NCBI GenBank assembly: GCA_964560765.1 | Contig: CAZLMG010000046.1 | Coordinates: forward strand, 1 to 30,737 | Origin: CAZLMG01 sp964560765 | GTDB taxonomy: Bacteria; Bdellovibrionota_B; Oligoflexia; Oligoflexales; CAZLMG01 | Reading direction: 5' to 3' | Length of the DNA stretch: 30,737 bases | In this document: positions 7,189 to 15,336 of the stretch, piece after piece | Layout of the letters: each line of letters begins with the position of its first letter | How positions within the stretch are numbered: the stretch's first letter is position 1 | Program-made: the position numbers and the translations under genes | The notes under the pieces: generated by a model | The model's database searches: none | The model's input: the letters and a program-made list of their open reading frames with translations, nothing else | Told to the model about the DNA's origin: nothing

Positions 7189-8256
7189 TTAGTTATCTTT
7201 GGTTGCTAACATACCACACGCGCCTTCAACCTCTTCTCCACCGCTGTAGCGCACGTTCATCGGGCATTGCAGTTCTTCCGCAACAATTTTCACGAAGTCT
7301 TGGATCTCTTCGGCACTTGGTTTGGCAAATTGGCCCGTATTGTCGTTGACCGGGATAAGGTCCAGAATGATACGCATGTCGCCAACGAGCGCACGCAAGG
7401 CCCGCATCTGCTCCCGGCTCATGTTAACCCCGCGAATCATCGTCCAGGCTAAAATCACCCGGCGATTCTTTGCGGCTTCGTATTCCTTGAGGGCGCTGAT
7501 GATGGCCGCCAGAGGGTAAAACTGGTTGATGGGAACCAGCTCGCGGCGCAGCTCGTCGGTTGCGGCATGCAGGGAAGTGATAAGACGGTACGGGTGACGC
7601 TCGCGGGCAAAGCGTCGAATCATCGGCACGATCCCGGCTGTTGACACGGTGATTGACTTGCCGTCAATCGACATGCCGCAGGGGTCGCTGAAGACTTGAG
7701 CCGCCCGGACTGTATTGTCATAGTTCAAGAAGGGCTCGCCCATGCCCATGAAAACAATGCCGCGTACGGGATAATTCGACTCCAAGTGGATTTTAAATGC
7801 TTGGTCAACGATTTCCCAGGTTTCCAGATTGCGTTTTAACCCCATCCGCCCCGTGGCACAGAAGGCACAACCGACAGAACAGCCGACTTGCGTCGAGACG
7901 CAAACGACATACTTTTCCTGTCCCGGGCGATGCAGTAGCGGAATTCGCACGGCTTCAAATCGGGCACCATCATGACTGCGAAACAGATATTTTCGAAACC
8001 CATCAAATGACGACGTTTGGCGATCGATGATCTCAAGGTCTGGAAAGCAGAGCTGCTCTTTTACCGAGTCCCATTTGGCCCGTGCCACGTGTTCGAGTCG
8101 GTCCGGCAACGTATTGATTCCGCGTTTAAAAATCATGGTTTGTAGTTTGCGGGCGATGCGCGGAGGTAACATGGCTTCGCCCACCACGGACGACAACTGT
8201 TCGGCGGTGTAGCCCTTCAGCAAAATATTGGGTGCGGCGGTCTCAGCAAATTCCAT
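7189..8256 (-). CDS. rlmN: 23S rRNA (adenine2503-C2)-methyltransferase RlmN
   Basis: A 355-aa radical-SAM enzyme of the RlmN/Cfr family, which methylates C2 of A2503 in 23S rRNA (and A37 of some tRNAs). The [4Fe-4S] motif is Cys126-x3-Cys130-x2-Cys133 in CSVGCAFCATG. GIVFMGMGEPFLNYDN and SLHAATDELRRELVPIN are diagnostic. The C-terminal catalytic Cys347 is in EGACGML. Length matches the family. The usual AACGQL reads GACGML here and the stretch before it is RYSGGEEV, so it is slightly divergent, but the architecture fits RlmN better than Cfr. The ATG at 8256 follows GAGGGG at a five-base spacing. It is a housekeeping gene with no evident operon partner. Confidence 0.93.
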   Translation of the reverse strand: MEFAETAAPNILLKGYTAEQLSSVVGEAMLPPRIARKLQTMIFKRGINTLPDRLEHVARAKWDSVKEQLCFPDLEIIDRQTSSFDGFRKYLFRSHDGARFEAVRIPLLHRPGQEKYVVCVSTQVGCSVGCAFCATGRMGLKRNLETWEIVDQAFKIHLESNYPVRGIVFMGMGEPFLNYDNTVRAAQVFSDPCGMSIDGKSITVSTAGIVPMIRRFARERHPYRLITSLHAATDELRRELVPINQFYPLAAIISALKEYEAAKNRRVILAWTMIRGVNMSREQMRALRALVGDMRIILDLIPVNDNTGQFAKPSAEEIQDFVKIVAEELQCPMNVRYSGGEEVEGACGMLATKDN

Positions 8257-8340
8257 GAAAGCCCCTCGGGATGTAGGGTCCTATCACATTCCCATGGGGC
8301 ATGCACCTTGGGAAGCGTGGCCTGCACGTTTGGAACCGCC

Positions 8341-8399
8341 GTGACCTGTCCCAGTCACAAAAGTATACCGGATATTTGCATATGGTGGATAACTATCCA
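8341..8399. promoter_or_regulatory. Inverted repeats in the rlmN / secreted-protein intergenic region
   Basis: The 269-bp gap between rlmN (start 8256) and the gene starting at 8526 contains GTGAC-N8-GTCAC (8341-8358) and TGGATA-AC-TATCCA (8386-8399). Both are perfect inverted repeats of a size typical for dimeric regulators. The divergent arrangement means either gene could be the target. No -35/-10 pair is convincing enough to name. Confidence 0.35.
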
Positions 8400-8463
8400 A
8401 CACTTTTGTTGTTTTAGTCCGGTCACTTAGCCTTTCTTGTTGCCCATGGCATAGCCGTTGCTC

Positions 8464-8520
8464 TATGAGGCCGCACGGCGGATGTGCCATCCAAAGATCT
8501 GTCCGCAAACTCATAAGGGG
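8464..8520 (+). promoter_or_regulatory. Potentially structured leader ending at the ribosome site
   Basis: Three short complementary pairs lie just before the GTG start at 8526. TATGAG (8464-8469) pairs with CTCATA (8510-8515), GCGGA (8478-8482) with TCCGC (8502-8506), and GGATG with CATCC inside. The second and third pairs share bases, so they are alternatives. The outer pair ends immediately before the Shine-Dalgarno AAGGGGG, so folding could affect initiation. There is no match to a riboswitch family I know. Confidence 0.3.
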
Positions 8521-8525
8521 GAACT

Positions 8526-11432
8526 GTGAAAATCTTTCTGCTGCTAACCAGCGTCTTGGTAGGTCTGACGGGTGTTCGAGCACTGGGCGAAGATCTTGAC
8601 GTGGCCCGGGCGCGTGCCACCTATGAGCGAGAGCACGCCGAGGCCGAGACTGCTAGGCGGAATCTTGCGATTGCGGAGCAACAACTGGAGCCGCTTGTTC
8701 GCGCCCTGAGACAAGCCAAGGCCGATCTTGTCGCGGCGGATCAATCCTTGGCGAATCAACGGCAGCGATTGGTGGATGTTGATCAGCAGATTCAGTTCCT
8801 GGAGCGGACAATTAGTGACTTGCAGACAGAAATTGACCGCTACCGTATCGATCTAGGCCTTCGCCAATCGGAGCTGCAGAGTGGTCGGCAAAATCTGCGA
8901 CAGTTGCAACAAAGAACGGAGCGTCTAGCCGAGCAAGTTGAGCGACTGCGTGAGCAAGTACGGCGACTGGAATCTCAGCCAGGCACCGGTAATTGGACTT
9001 GTATCTTTGTCGATCGCGGCCATGAAGAGCACGGCAATCGGCACCGAGCGACTCATGCCGATCGGAGTGTGGCCATGCAAGAGGCGGAGGCGGCATGTCT
9101 GGCTGTCCATGGAAGCTGCAAATTGCGCAGCTGTACGCAACCAGAAAGCCAACAGTTGGTGGAGGCGCGTCGACGCTTGCAAGAGAGAGAGACTGAATAC
9201 CAAGAAGTGTTTCGCGACTACGAGGCCCAGCAAAACTGGGTTGTGCGCGCCGAATCGGACATCGCGGCACTGCAGCGTGTCATTCAAGAGCGTGAACAGC
9301 AAAAGCGCAACCGAGAAATCGATCTCGCGGCGGCTTGGCGTCACCGCGATAATATCTTGCTCGACATTCGCGCCGCTGAAACCCGTCGTGGCGATGCAGC
9401 CTTTCAATTACAGCGTGCCGAGGATGCTGTGATCCGTCAGCAACCTTATGTCGATGAGGCACGCCGCGTCGCCGCCATTGAGTCGGAGCAAGAGCAGAAA
9501 GCGTATAACTACTATCAAACTGTTTTGGCCAACTACGAGCGCGCGCGACAACGAGTCATCAGCCAAGCCCAGAGCGCTGGCAGCCGCGACAGTGATCGCG
9601 AAGCTGGCGATCGAGCGCCGGCAGCGGGCTCTGCGCACGGCAGCAAGGACGGGCAAGCAGCGGGACTGCAAAAAGGTAAGGCCGATGGTGCGGTGCTGGC
9701 CTTCGCGCAAGGTTATCGAGCAGGGCGTACGTCCCCATCTTCCACCCCCGCATTGGCGGCGGTGTGGCGTGATGGCGTGACCCGTGGTGAAGCCATGGCG
9801 AACGACAAGGCCCGTTCTGAGAATATGCCTGAGGGTTATAACGCTGCAGCGCGGGAGGCGCTGAACGCGATTCCAGATCAGCAGGAGACTCTTGATATCT
9901 CGGTTGAGGTTCCGCCGGCGCAAGGGGGCAATGGTCCCGATATGGCAGGCAGTCAGCGCCAACCACAAGTCGTGGCGGCTCCAAGTTACCCCATTCCTGG
10001 CGATCCAGTCGTTGCGATTCCCGGGACGCCAGCGGCGCAATTCAATACGCCAAGTGTTGAACGACGATACTTTTCCTATCCTTGCGATCAGTTGCCTCTC
10101 GTCGAGTTCCTGCAAGAATGTAAGAAAACCTATGAAGGTGCCTACGATCAAGGATTCCGCGACCATTATCGACGCCAATATGTCAGTGCTTTCAATCGTG
10201 AGTTTGCCAGCAGTGCCAAGTCTGCCTACGAGCAAGCGCGAGCGGGCAGTTATCCTGCAGATTTGGAGCGCGGCCAGAAGCAAGGGGCGTTTGACGCAGG
10301 CGTGCTAACCGGCTTTGAGCAGCGGTTGGTAGCTGCTCGCTCGGAGGCGGTTGCACAGGGTCGGAAGGAATTTGCTGAACTCCTGGCAAAGGGTCACTTG
10401 TTAATTGTCCGTAGCGCCAAATTGGTGGAGACATCTGGCGATGGGGTGTTGATTACTGGCGAGAAAGCGGCGCTGGAAGTCGTCATCGATAACGTCGGCG
10501 GCACAGCGAGTCCAAAAGGTGGATTGAAACTGGTCGTGGAGAGCCTCACCGGTGGATCGGAGCTGTCCTTCCAGGTGCGAGAACTGCCGAGTCTGGCGGG
10601 CGGGACCAGAACCACCCTGCGTGGTGTCGTCACCGCGACGAATACTGGCAAACTCGCCGGCGCCTTGTTGAAGTTGCGCGGTCGAATTGAGCGCAACGGA
10701 CAGTCTGTCGGCACGTTGGCGCCTGAAATCGCGACGCACTTTCCGGTCGAATTGGTGGATATAGCCCTGCAAGGGGAAGCGCAGGTGAATAAGCCTGTTA
10801 ACGCCAAGTTGAAGTACGTCAATCTGTCAAACACTGTCCAAACAGACATCTCTATGAAGTTAACGTCAAGTCCGGCATTGGTGGAGGTCGCGACGAATCC
10901 ACTAGCTTTGGGTACGCTTGAGCCAGGTCAAGCGGTCGAAGTCGATGTTCAGCTGAAGCCGGGTGTTTGGGTTGGTGCGAACAATGCAGTTAATTTCCTG
11001 AGCCAAGATCTGGATGCGGAGGGAGCCGCGAAGTCTGTACAGAACTTCGAGAAGATCATTTCCGTGACACGCAACGCGTCGATCGAAGTGTACGATGCGA
11101 ATGGCCGTGCGATTCCCGCTTCGGGGCTGAATGTAACGGCCGGTGGATTATTTACCTTACAAGCTCAGTTCCGTTACCATGCGACGCGCGCCCTGCCAGG
11201 TCCCTTTGTCATGAAGTTTGCCAATGGCAGTGACGCCGGCCTGCGCGTGGAAAACTCCACCAGTAGCGTCAATTACGGATCATGGGGGCCAAGCTATCGC
11301 GCCCCCGATCGAGTGGTCATGCGTATTCGTGTTCCGGCAAGTTTGAAGGGCAAGTCGGCATGGGTAATGTTGCAGCTTAACGAGGGTGTGGGCGTCTTGC
11401 ATGCTCCATACGTCCAACTCAACGTTCAATAG
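8526..11432 (+). CDS. Large secreted coiled-coil protein with C-terminal beta-sandwich region
   Basis: A 968-aa exported protein. GTG start with AAGGGGG close upstream; signal peptide ends near RALG (residue ~20). Residues ~22-155 and ~205-330 are long Glu/Gln/Arg heptad-rich coiled coils. Between them sits a compact Cys module at 157-203, with WTC, AACLA, GSCKLRSC pattern. Residues ~350-430 are Gly/Ala-rich with GSKDGQAAGLQKGKADG. Another helical segment has regularly spaced Tyr/Gly (YDQGFRDHYRRQY...). From ~residue 635 to the end the sequence turns to beta-strand patterns with features like LEVVIDNVGGT and LEPGQAVEVDVQL, resembling CARDB/Ig-like repeats. It is probably periplasmic or surface-attached. 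No enzymatic motif was seen. The next gene starts 33 bp downstream and may be cotranscribed. Confidence 0.82.
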   Translation: MKIFLLLTSVLVGLTGVRALGEDLDVARARATYEREHAEAETARRNLAIAEQQLEPLVRALRQAKADLVAADQSLANQRQRLVDVDQQIQFLERTISDLQTEIDRYRIDLGLRQSELQSGRQNLRQLQQRTERLAEQVERLREQVRRLESQPGTGNWTCIFVDRGHEEHGNRHRATHADRSVAMQEAEAACLAVHGSCKLRSCTQPESQQLVEARRRLQERETEYQEVFRDYEAQQNWVVRAESDIAALQRVIQEREQQKRNREIDLAAAWRHRDNILLDIRAAETRRGDAAFQLQRAEDAVIRQQPYVDEARRVAAIESEQEQKAYNYYQTVLANYERARQRVISQAQSAGSRDSDREAGDRAPAAGSAHGSKDGQAAGLQKGKADGAVLAFAQGYRAGRTSPSSTPALAAVWRDGVTRGEAMANDKARSENMPEGYNAAAREALNAIPDQQETLDISVEVPPAQGGNGPDMAGSQRQPQVVAAPSYPIPGDPVVAIPGTPAAQFNTPSVERRYFSYPCDQLPLVEFLQECKKTYEGAYDQGFRDHYRRQYVSAFNREFASSAKSAYEQARAGSYPADLERGQKQGAFDAGVLTGFEQRLVAARSEAVAQGRKEFAELLAKGHLLIVRSAKLVETSGDGVLITGEKAALEVVIDNVGGTASPKGGLKLVVESLTGGSELSFQVRELPSLAGGTRTTLRGVVTATNTGKLAGALLKLRGRIERNGQSVGTLAPEIATHFPVELVDIALQGEAQVNKPVNAKLKYVNLSNTVQTDISMKLTSSPALVEVATNPLALGTLEPGQAVEVDVQLKPGVWVGANNAVNFLSQDLDAEGAAKSVQNFEKIISVTRNASIEVYDANGRAIPASGLNVTAGGLFTLQAQFRYHATRALPGPFVMKFANGSDAGLRVENSTSSVNYGSWGPSYRAPDRVVMRIRVPASLKGKSAWVMLQLNEGVGVLHAPYVQLNVQ

Positions 11433-11464
11433 GTGTGTGAAAGCCGCGCGAGGTAAAAGACTTG

Positions 11465-12841
11465 ATGCAGGAAAATACTTTTTCGACACGCTCGCCCCTG
11501 ACCGGCAAACTAATTCGCGAGTTCGCCTTTGATCCATCAGCACGAATTGATGCGACTGTGCAGATAGCCTCCGCGGCGCAAAGAGGATGGGCGCAGGCGA
11601 CGTTAGCGGAGCGCGGTCTGGCACTAGCAAGATTTGCCGATGTGCTGCAGGCACAGCAGATGGAGCTGGCGCAACTGATGGCGTTGGAGATGGGGAAGCC
11701 AGTTCGACAAGGTCGCATCGAAATTGAAAAGTGTGCGTGGAATTTGCGCTTTGTGGCGGAGCAGGGCGCAGCATTCCTCGCTGATGAGTCTATTCAAACT
11801 GAGGCCGCCAATAGTTATTTAACTTATCGTCCACTCGGGTTGGTATTGATGATCATGCCGTGGAATTTTCCATTTTGGCAGGTCATTCGGGGTGCGGCCA
11901 GCGCCCTGATGGCTGGTAATGGTGTCATTATTAAGCACGCACCGAATGTACCTCAATGTTCACTTGCCATTGTGCGGTGTGCCGAACAGTCGGGATTGCC
12001 GGCGGGTCTTGTGAGTCAGGCTTTTGCCAGCCTCGACGACACACATGCGTTGATTCGCGATCCGCGTATCGCGGCCGTGTCGTTTACGGGCAGTACTCAA
12101 GGAGGGCGAGCCGTTGCCAGTGCGGCTGGTGGGGCGTTGAAAAAGTGCGTGCTCGAGTTGGGCGGGAGTGATCCCTACGTGATTTTGACCGACGCCGACA
12201 TGCCGCTTGCGGCCCGTACTTGCGCCACGAGTCGCCTTTTGAATGCCGGCCAGACCTGTATCTCTGCCAAGCGGTTCATTGTTGTTGAAAGTTGCTATGC
12301 GGCATTTATCGCGGCTTTTCAACAAGAAATGGCCATGCAGGCAGTTGGCGATCCTATGCTCGACACCACAGATGTGGGGCCTATGGCGCGATCAGATTTG
12401 CGGGAGCAACTGCATCGGCAGGTGGAATCCTCGATTGCGGCGGGGGCCAATTGTCTCTTCGGCGGTGCTTTGCCAGAAGGGGCAGGATATTTTTATCCGC
12501 CAACGGTGCTGGTAGATGTGCGTCCAGGAATGGCAGCTTTTGATGAAGAGACATTTGGACCGGTAGCCGCGGTCGTACGAGCTGCGAATGACGAGGACGC
12601 GCTGCGGCTGGCCAATGCCACGCCGTATGGGTTAGGGGCAGCGATTTTTTCCCGTGATGTGCTGCGGGCTGAGGCTCTGGCGCGTGAGCAACTAGAGTCC
12701 GGCAACGTTGTCGTCAATGGCTTGGTAAAGTCAGATCCCCGCCTGCCTTTTGGTGGAGTGAAGGCTAGTGGCATCGGCCGTGAATTGGGACGGCATGGAA
12801 TGCTGGAGTTCGTGAATATCAAGAGCGTGGTTGTTAGTTGA
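11465..12841 (+). CDS. NAD(P)-dependent succinate-semialdehyde-type dehydrogenase
   Basis: A 458-aa aldehyde dehydrogenase superfamily enzyme, similar in length and motifs to succinate-semialdehyde dehydrogenases of the GabD/Sad type. MPWNFPFWQ and SFTGST shape the cofactor site. Glu231 in LELGGSDPYV is the general base and Cys265 in NAGQTCISAKR the nucleophile, with the normal 34-residue spacing. FDEETFGPV and LPFGGVKASGIGREL complete the family signatures. The ATG at 11465 is used with AGGT about ten bases upstream; a TTG lies directly before it. Oxidising succinate semialdehyde to succinate in the GABA shunt is the best guess from overall similarity. Other aldehyde substrates are possible, and no transaminase is adjacent. 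Confidence 0.88.
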   Translation: MQENTFSTRSPLTGKLIREFAFDPSARIDATVQIASAAQRGWAQATLAERGLALARFADVLQAQQMELAQLMALEMGKPVRQGRIEIEKCAWNLRFVAEQGAAFLADESIQTEAANSYLTYRPLGLVLMIMPWNFPFWQVIRGAASALMAGNGVIIKHAPNVPQCSLAIVRCAEQSGLPAGLVSQAFASLDDTHALIRDPRIAAVSFTGSTQGGRAVASAAGGALKKCVLELGGSDPYVILTDADMPLAARTCATSRLLNAGQTCISAKRFIVVESCYAAFIAAFQQEMAMQAVGDPMLDTTDVGPMARSDLREQLHRQVESSIAAGANCLFGGALPEGAGYFYPPTVLVDVRPGMAAFDEETFGPVAAVVRAANDEDALRLANATPYGLGAAIFSRDVLRAEALAREQLESGNVVVNGLVKSDPRLPFGGVKASGIGRELGRHGMLEFVNIKSVVVS

Positions 12842-12993
12842 TGGATTGAGCAGGTTTACAAAAATTCTATTTTCTTACCTTTTTACGGCGATTTGTGACT
12901 GGTTTACGGGGCCGTAGTTGCCCACTCGTTTCAGAAATATGAGCCGCACGTCGATGACTTAAGTGTCGAGAATCATCGCAGGAAAGGCTCAGC

Positions 12994-15336
12994 TTGAGGA
13001 ATCGATTCGCACCACTTTCAGGGCAGCGTGGCCTTTGGGTTGTCGTCATCGTCGTCGCGGGACTTTTGGTGATTGCACTCCAGCAGCCAGCGATCGTTCA
13101 GCTTGAACGCAGCCTAGCCATGCGCGCCGAGTATGCAATGCGCCAAGCTTTGAATATTTGGCCACGACCGTGCGAGCGCTGCCGAGTCTTTGTTATCGAT
13201 GATCAAGCCGTAGAAGTGTTCAAGACAGAGAGATTTTCGCTGAACTCTTGGCTGGTTTTTCTTGAGAAGTTGGCAAAGTCCAAGCCATCCACCATCATCA
13301 TCGATAGTCTTTTCATGGCGCCCATGCGCGCATCGGCGGCCGAGAGCGCTGATTTTGTCGCCCGTGTTCGTGCCCTCGATGTGCCACTGCATGTGGCCGT
13401 CGCCACCAGCGAACGCCCCGTGTATCGCGAATTTGATGCGAGTGAGCGCCCTGAGTTTCAATCGGCGCGATTTGTGAACAGCACCGCATTGCATAGTTAT
13501 GCTGCCATTCAACGGAACTTTGTCTACGGAGCGAATCCTGCGTTTCGCGCTGCCTTCGAGCAACTTGGTCACATCGAGCTCAGTGCTGACACGAGGATTG
13601 CGCCTGTGCTGCGGGTGGCCAATGATGAGCATTCCGTCATGGTTCCGCATATGGCGCTGACCTTGTCGCGGCACATCGGTGTTCAGCGCACGTATGTCGA
13701 TTCGGACCGTAGCCGCATTCATCTCGATGATGATGGGTTGGTCTCGTTGAACATCCCCGACCCTGAGAAGTTTCGCAGCAAATTGCGCAACGTCCTAGAA
13801 ATCACGGAGCACATCGCGGAAAATGGCATGGACGTGCCGATGCCGACGGTGGGTTCCGGTGATATTGTCGTCATCTTGCCCGGATATTTTACGGGCGGAA
13901 CGGACTTCAAAACCACGCCTGTTGGCCGCCATCCTGGAGGGATGCTGCTCATGGCAGCTATTGCCAATTACGCCAATGGCGAGTTCATCGTGCCAACGAC
14001 ATGGGGTGTGCGCTTGCTATTGCACATCGTGGTGCTGGGGGCGGTGCTTTGGCTCACTTGGGCGCTGCCAACTGCTTTCGGCGTCGGTGTCGCGGCTGCC
14101 GGACCTGTTGTCTTTGCGGCTCTTGGTTTCGGAGCTTTGTTTTACCTGCACTTCTCCCTGCCTTGGCTGTCGCTTGTGGGGCTCAGCTCGGTACCTCCAC
14201 TCATGGTCGTGTCCATGCGCTGGCGCTTGCAGGCGAATCGCGCGCGGGAAGTCGAGCGTGCCTTTGCTGGGGCACTACCTAGCCAGCAAATCGAAAAGGT
14301 GACTTCGCAGAGTCTTCAGTTGAATTTGGCGCCACGAGGTGCCGACTTAACGATTTGTTTTATCGATATCGTGGGATTTTCACTGGTCGCCGAGATGCTG
14401 CACCCGGATGAGGTGTTTGAGTCGCTAAAGATTCGCTTTGAGCGCATGCGTGCCCTCATCCATCAGTATGGTGGCTTCGTGGATCGTTCCTTAGGGGATG
14501 GGTTGCTCTGTTACTTTGGCTTGGACATTACCGGACGTGACGTCGTGCGCGATCATGCAATCCAGGCTGTGCGCTGTGCCCGGGCCCTGCAGGAAGACAG
14601 CGTGCGCTTTAACCTGCAAATGATGGCGGCGGGATCACCCATATTCCCGCTGCGTATCGGTATCAATACGGACTTTGTCTGCGTCGGCGATTTGGGCAGC
14701 GGGGGGCGGATTGACTTCACGATCATCGGCGAAGGCGTTAATTTCGCGAGCCGTCTTGAGGGTGCGTGCGATCATCATCGTTTATTGCTGGGGCGAAATA
14801 CTTTCAAGCGCCTTTTGCGTGCTGACCGAGACGAGCTGGGACCCGTGCGCAAAGAGATTCAAATCAAGCACTATGACCAGCTATTTGATGCCTTCGAAGT
14901 GTCCGTTGCTCCCGAACTAGCGAGTGATATTCATCGTCTGACTCAGTACCATCGCGAGCAAAATGGGAAAAAGCGCGTCGGTGACCGGCTGCGCTGGGTG
15001 CGGGATGCTGCGATGATGGAAACTAATCGCGGTGCGGCGGCATTGGTCGACTTTTCCGCCGGCGGCATGCGGTTGCGCTTGGGGCGTTATCTAGCACGCG
15101 GCGTTAGCATGACCATCGAAGAGTTTGCGCAGTTTCCCGAGTTGAATGCGGCGCTGCGGGCTACTGGGGTGCTGCCTCTACATACGCAGGTTCGCTGGAG
15201 TGATGTGAGTTCGCCACAGGAATTTGAACATGGCGTGGCCTTCACTAATCTGAATGCCGAGCAAAGCAAAATGCTCAGCCGAGAATTGTCGCGGCTGAGC
15301 GGCCAAGAACGTCGAGCGGTGGACCGAGCGTCCTGA
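12994..15336 (+). CDS. Membrane CHASE2-class III nucleotide cyclase-PilZ protein
   Basis: A 780-aa signalling protein. One N-terminal membrane helix (~14-32), an extracytoplasmic CHASE2 sensor (~35-325), three membrane helices (~330-415), then a class III cyclase domain (~445-640). Metal-binding Asp458 (FIDIVGFS) and Asp502 (SLGDGLL), Thr576 (DFTIIGE) and the transition-state pair Asn583/Arg587 (VNFASR) are present. The usual purine-selecting Lys is Arg498 (DRSLGD). The C-terminus (~655-775) is PilZ-like, with RVGDR (Arg661-x3-Arg665) and DFSAGG (Asp686-x-Ser688-x2-Gly691), the two c-di-GMP-binding motifs. It would make cAMP under control of an external signal and perhaps c-di-GMP. The start is TTG with AGGAAAGG about six bases upstream; no ATG fits. 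The stop abuts that of the opposing gene. Confidence 0.88.
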   Translation: MRNRFAPLSGQRGLWVVVIVVAGLLVIALQQPAIVQLERSLAMRAEYAMRQALNIWPRPCERCRVFVIDDQAVEVFKTERFSLNSWLVFLEKLAKSKPSTIIIDSLFMAPMRASAAESADFVARVRALDVPLHVAVATSERPVYREFDASERPEFQSARFVNSTALHSYAAIQRNFVYGANPAFRAAFEQLGHIELSADTRIAPVLRVANDEHSVMVPHMALTLSRHIGVQRTYVDSDRSRIHLDDDGLVSLNIPDPEKFRSKLRNVLEITEHIAENGMDVPMPTVGSGDIVVILPGYFTGGTDFKTTPVGRHPGGMLLMAAIANYANGEFIVPTTWGVRLLLHIVVLGAVLWLTWALPTAFGVGVAAAGPVVFAALGFGALFYLHFSLPWLSLVGLSSVPPLMVVSMRWRLQANRAREVERAFAGALPSQQIEKVTSQSLQLNLAPRGADLTICFIDIVGFSLVAEMLHPDEVFESLKIRFERMRALIHQYGGFVDRSLGDGLLCYFGLDITGRDVVRDHAIQAVRCARALQEDSVRFNLQMMAAGSPIFPLRIGINTDFVCVGDLGSGGRIDFTIIGEGVNFASRLEGACDHHRLLLGRNTFKRLLRADRDELGPVRKEIQIKHYDQLFDAFEVSVAPELASDIHRLTQYHREQNGKKRVGDRLRWVRDAAMMETNRGAAALVDFSAGGMRLRLGRYLARGVSMTIEEFAQFPELNAALRATGVLPLHTQVRWSDVSSPQEFEHGVAFTNLNAEQSKMLSRELSRLSGQERRAVDRAS

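Noticed and set aside
8284..8583. Minus-strand 99-codon open frame upstream of rlmN
   Set aside because: It has no ribosome site, overlaps the start of the 8526 gene and crosses the inverted repeats. The protein is Pro/His-rich and unstructured in appearance.
9408..10283. Minus-strand 291-codon open frame
   Set aside because: It is fully inside the secreted coiled-coil gene on the other strand. The protein has no recognisable domain and reflects the codon bias of the real gene.
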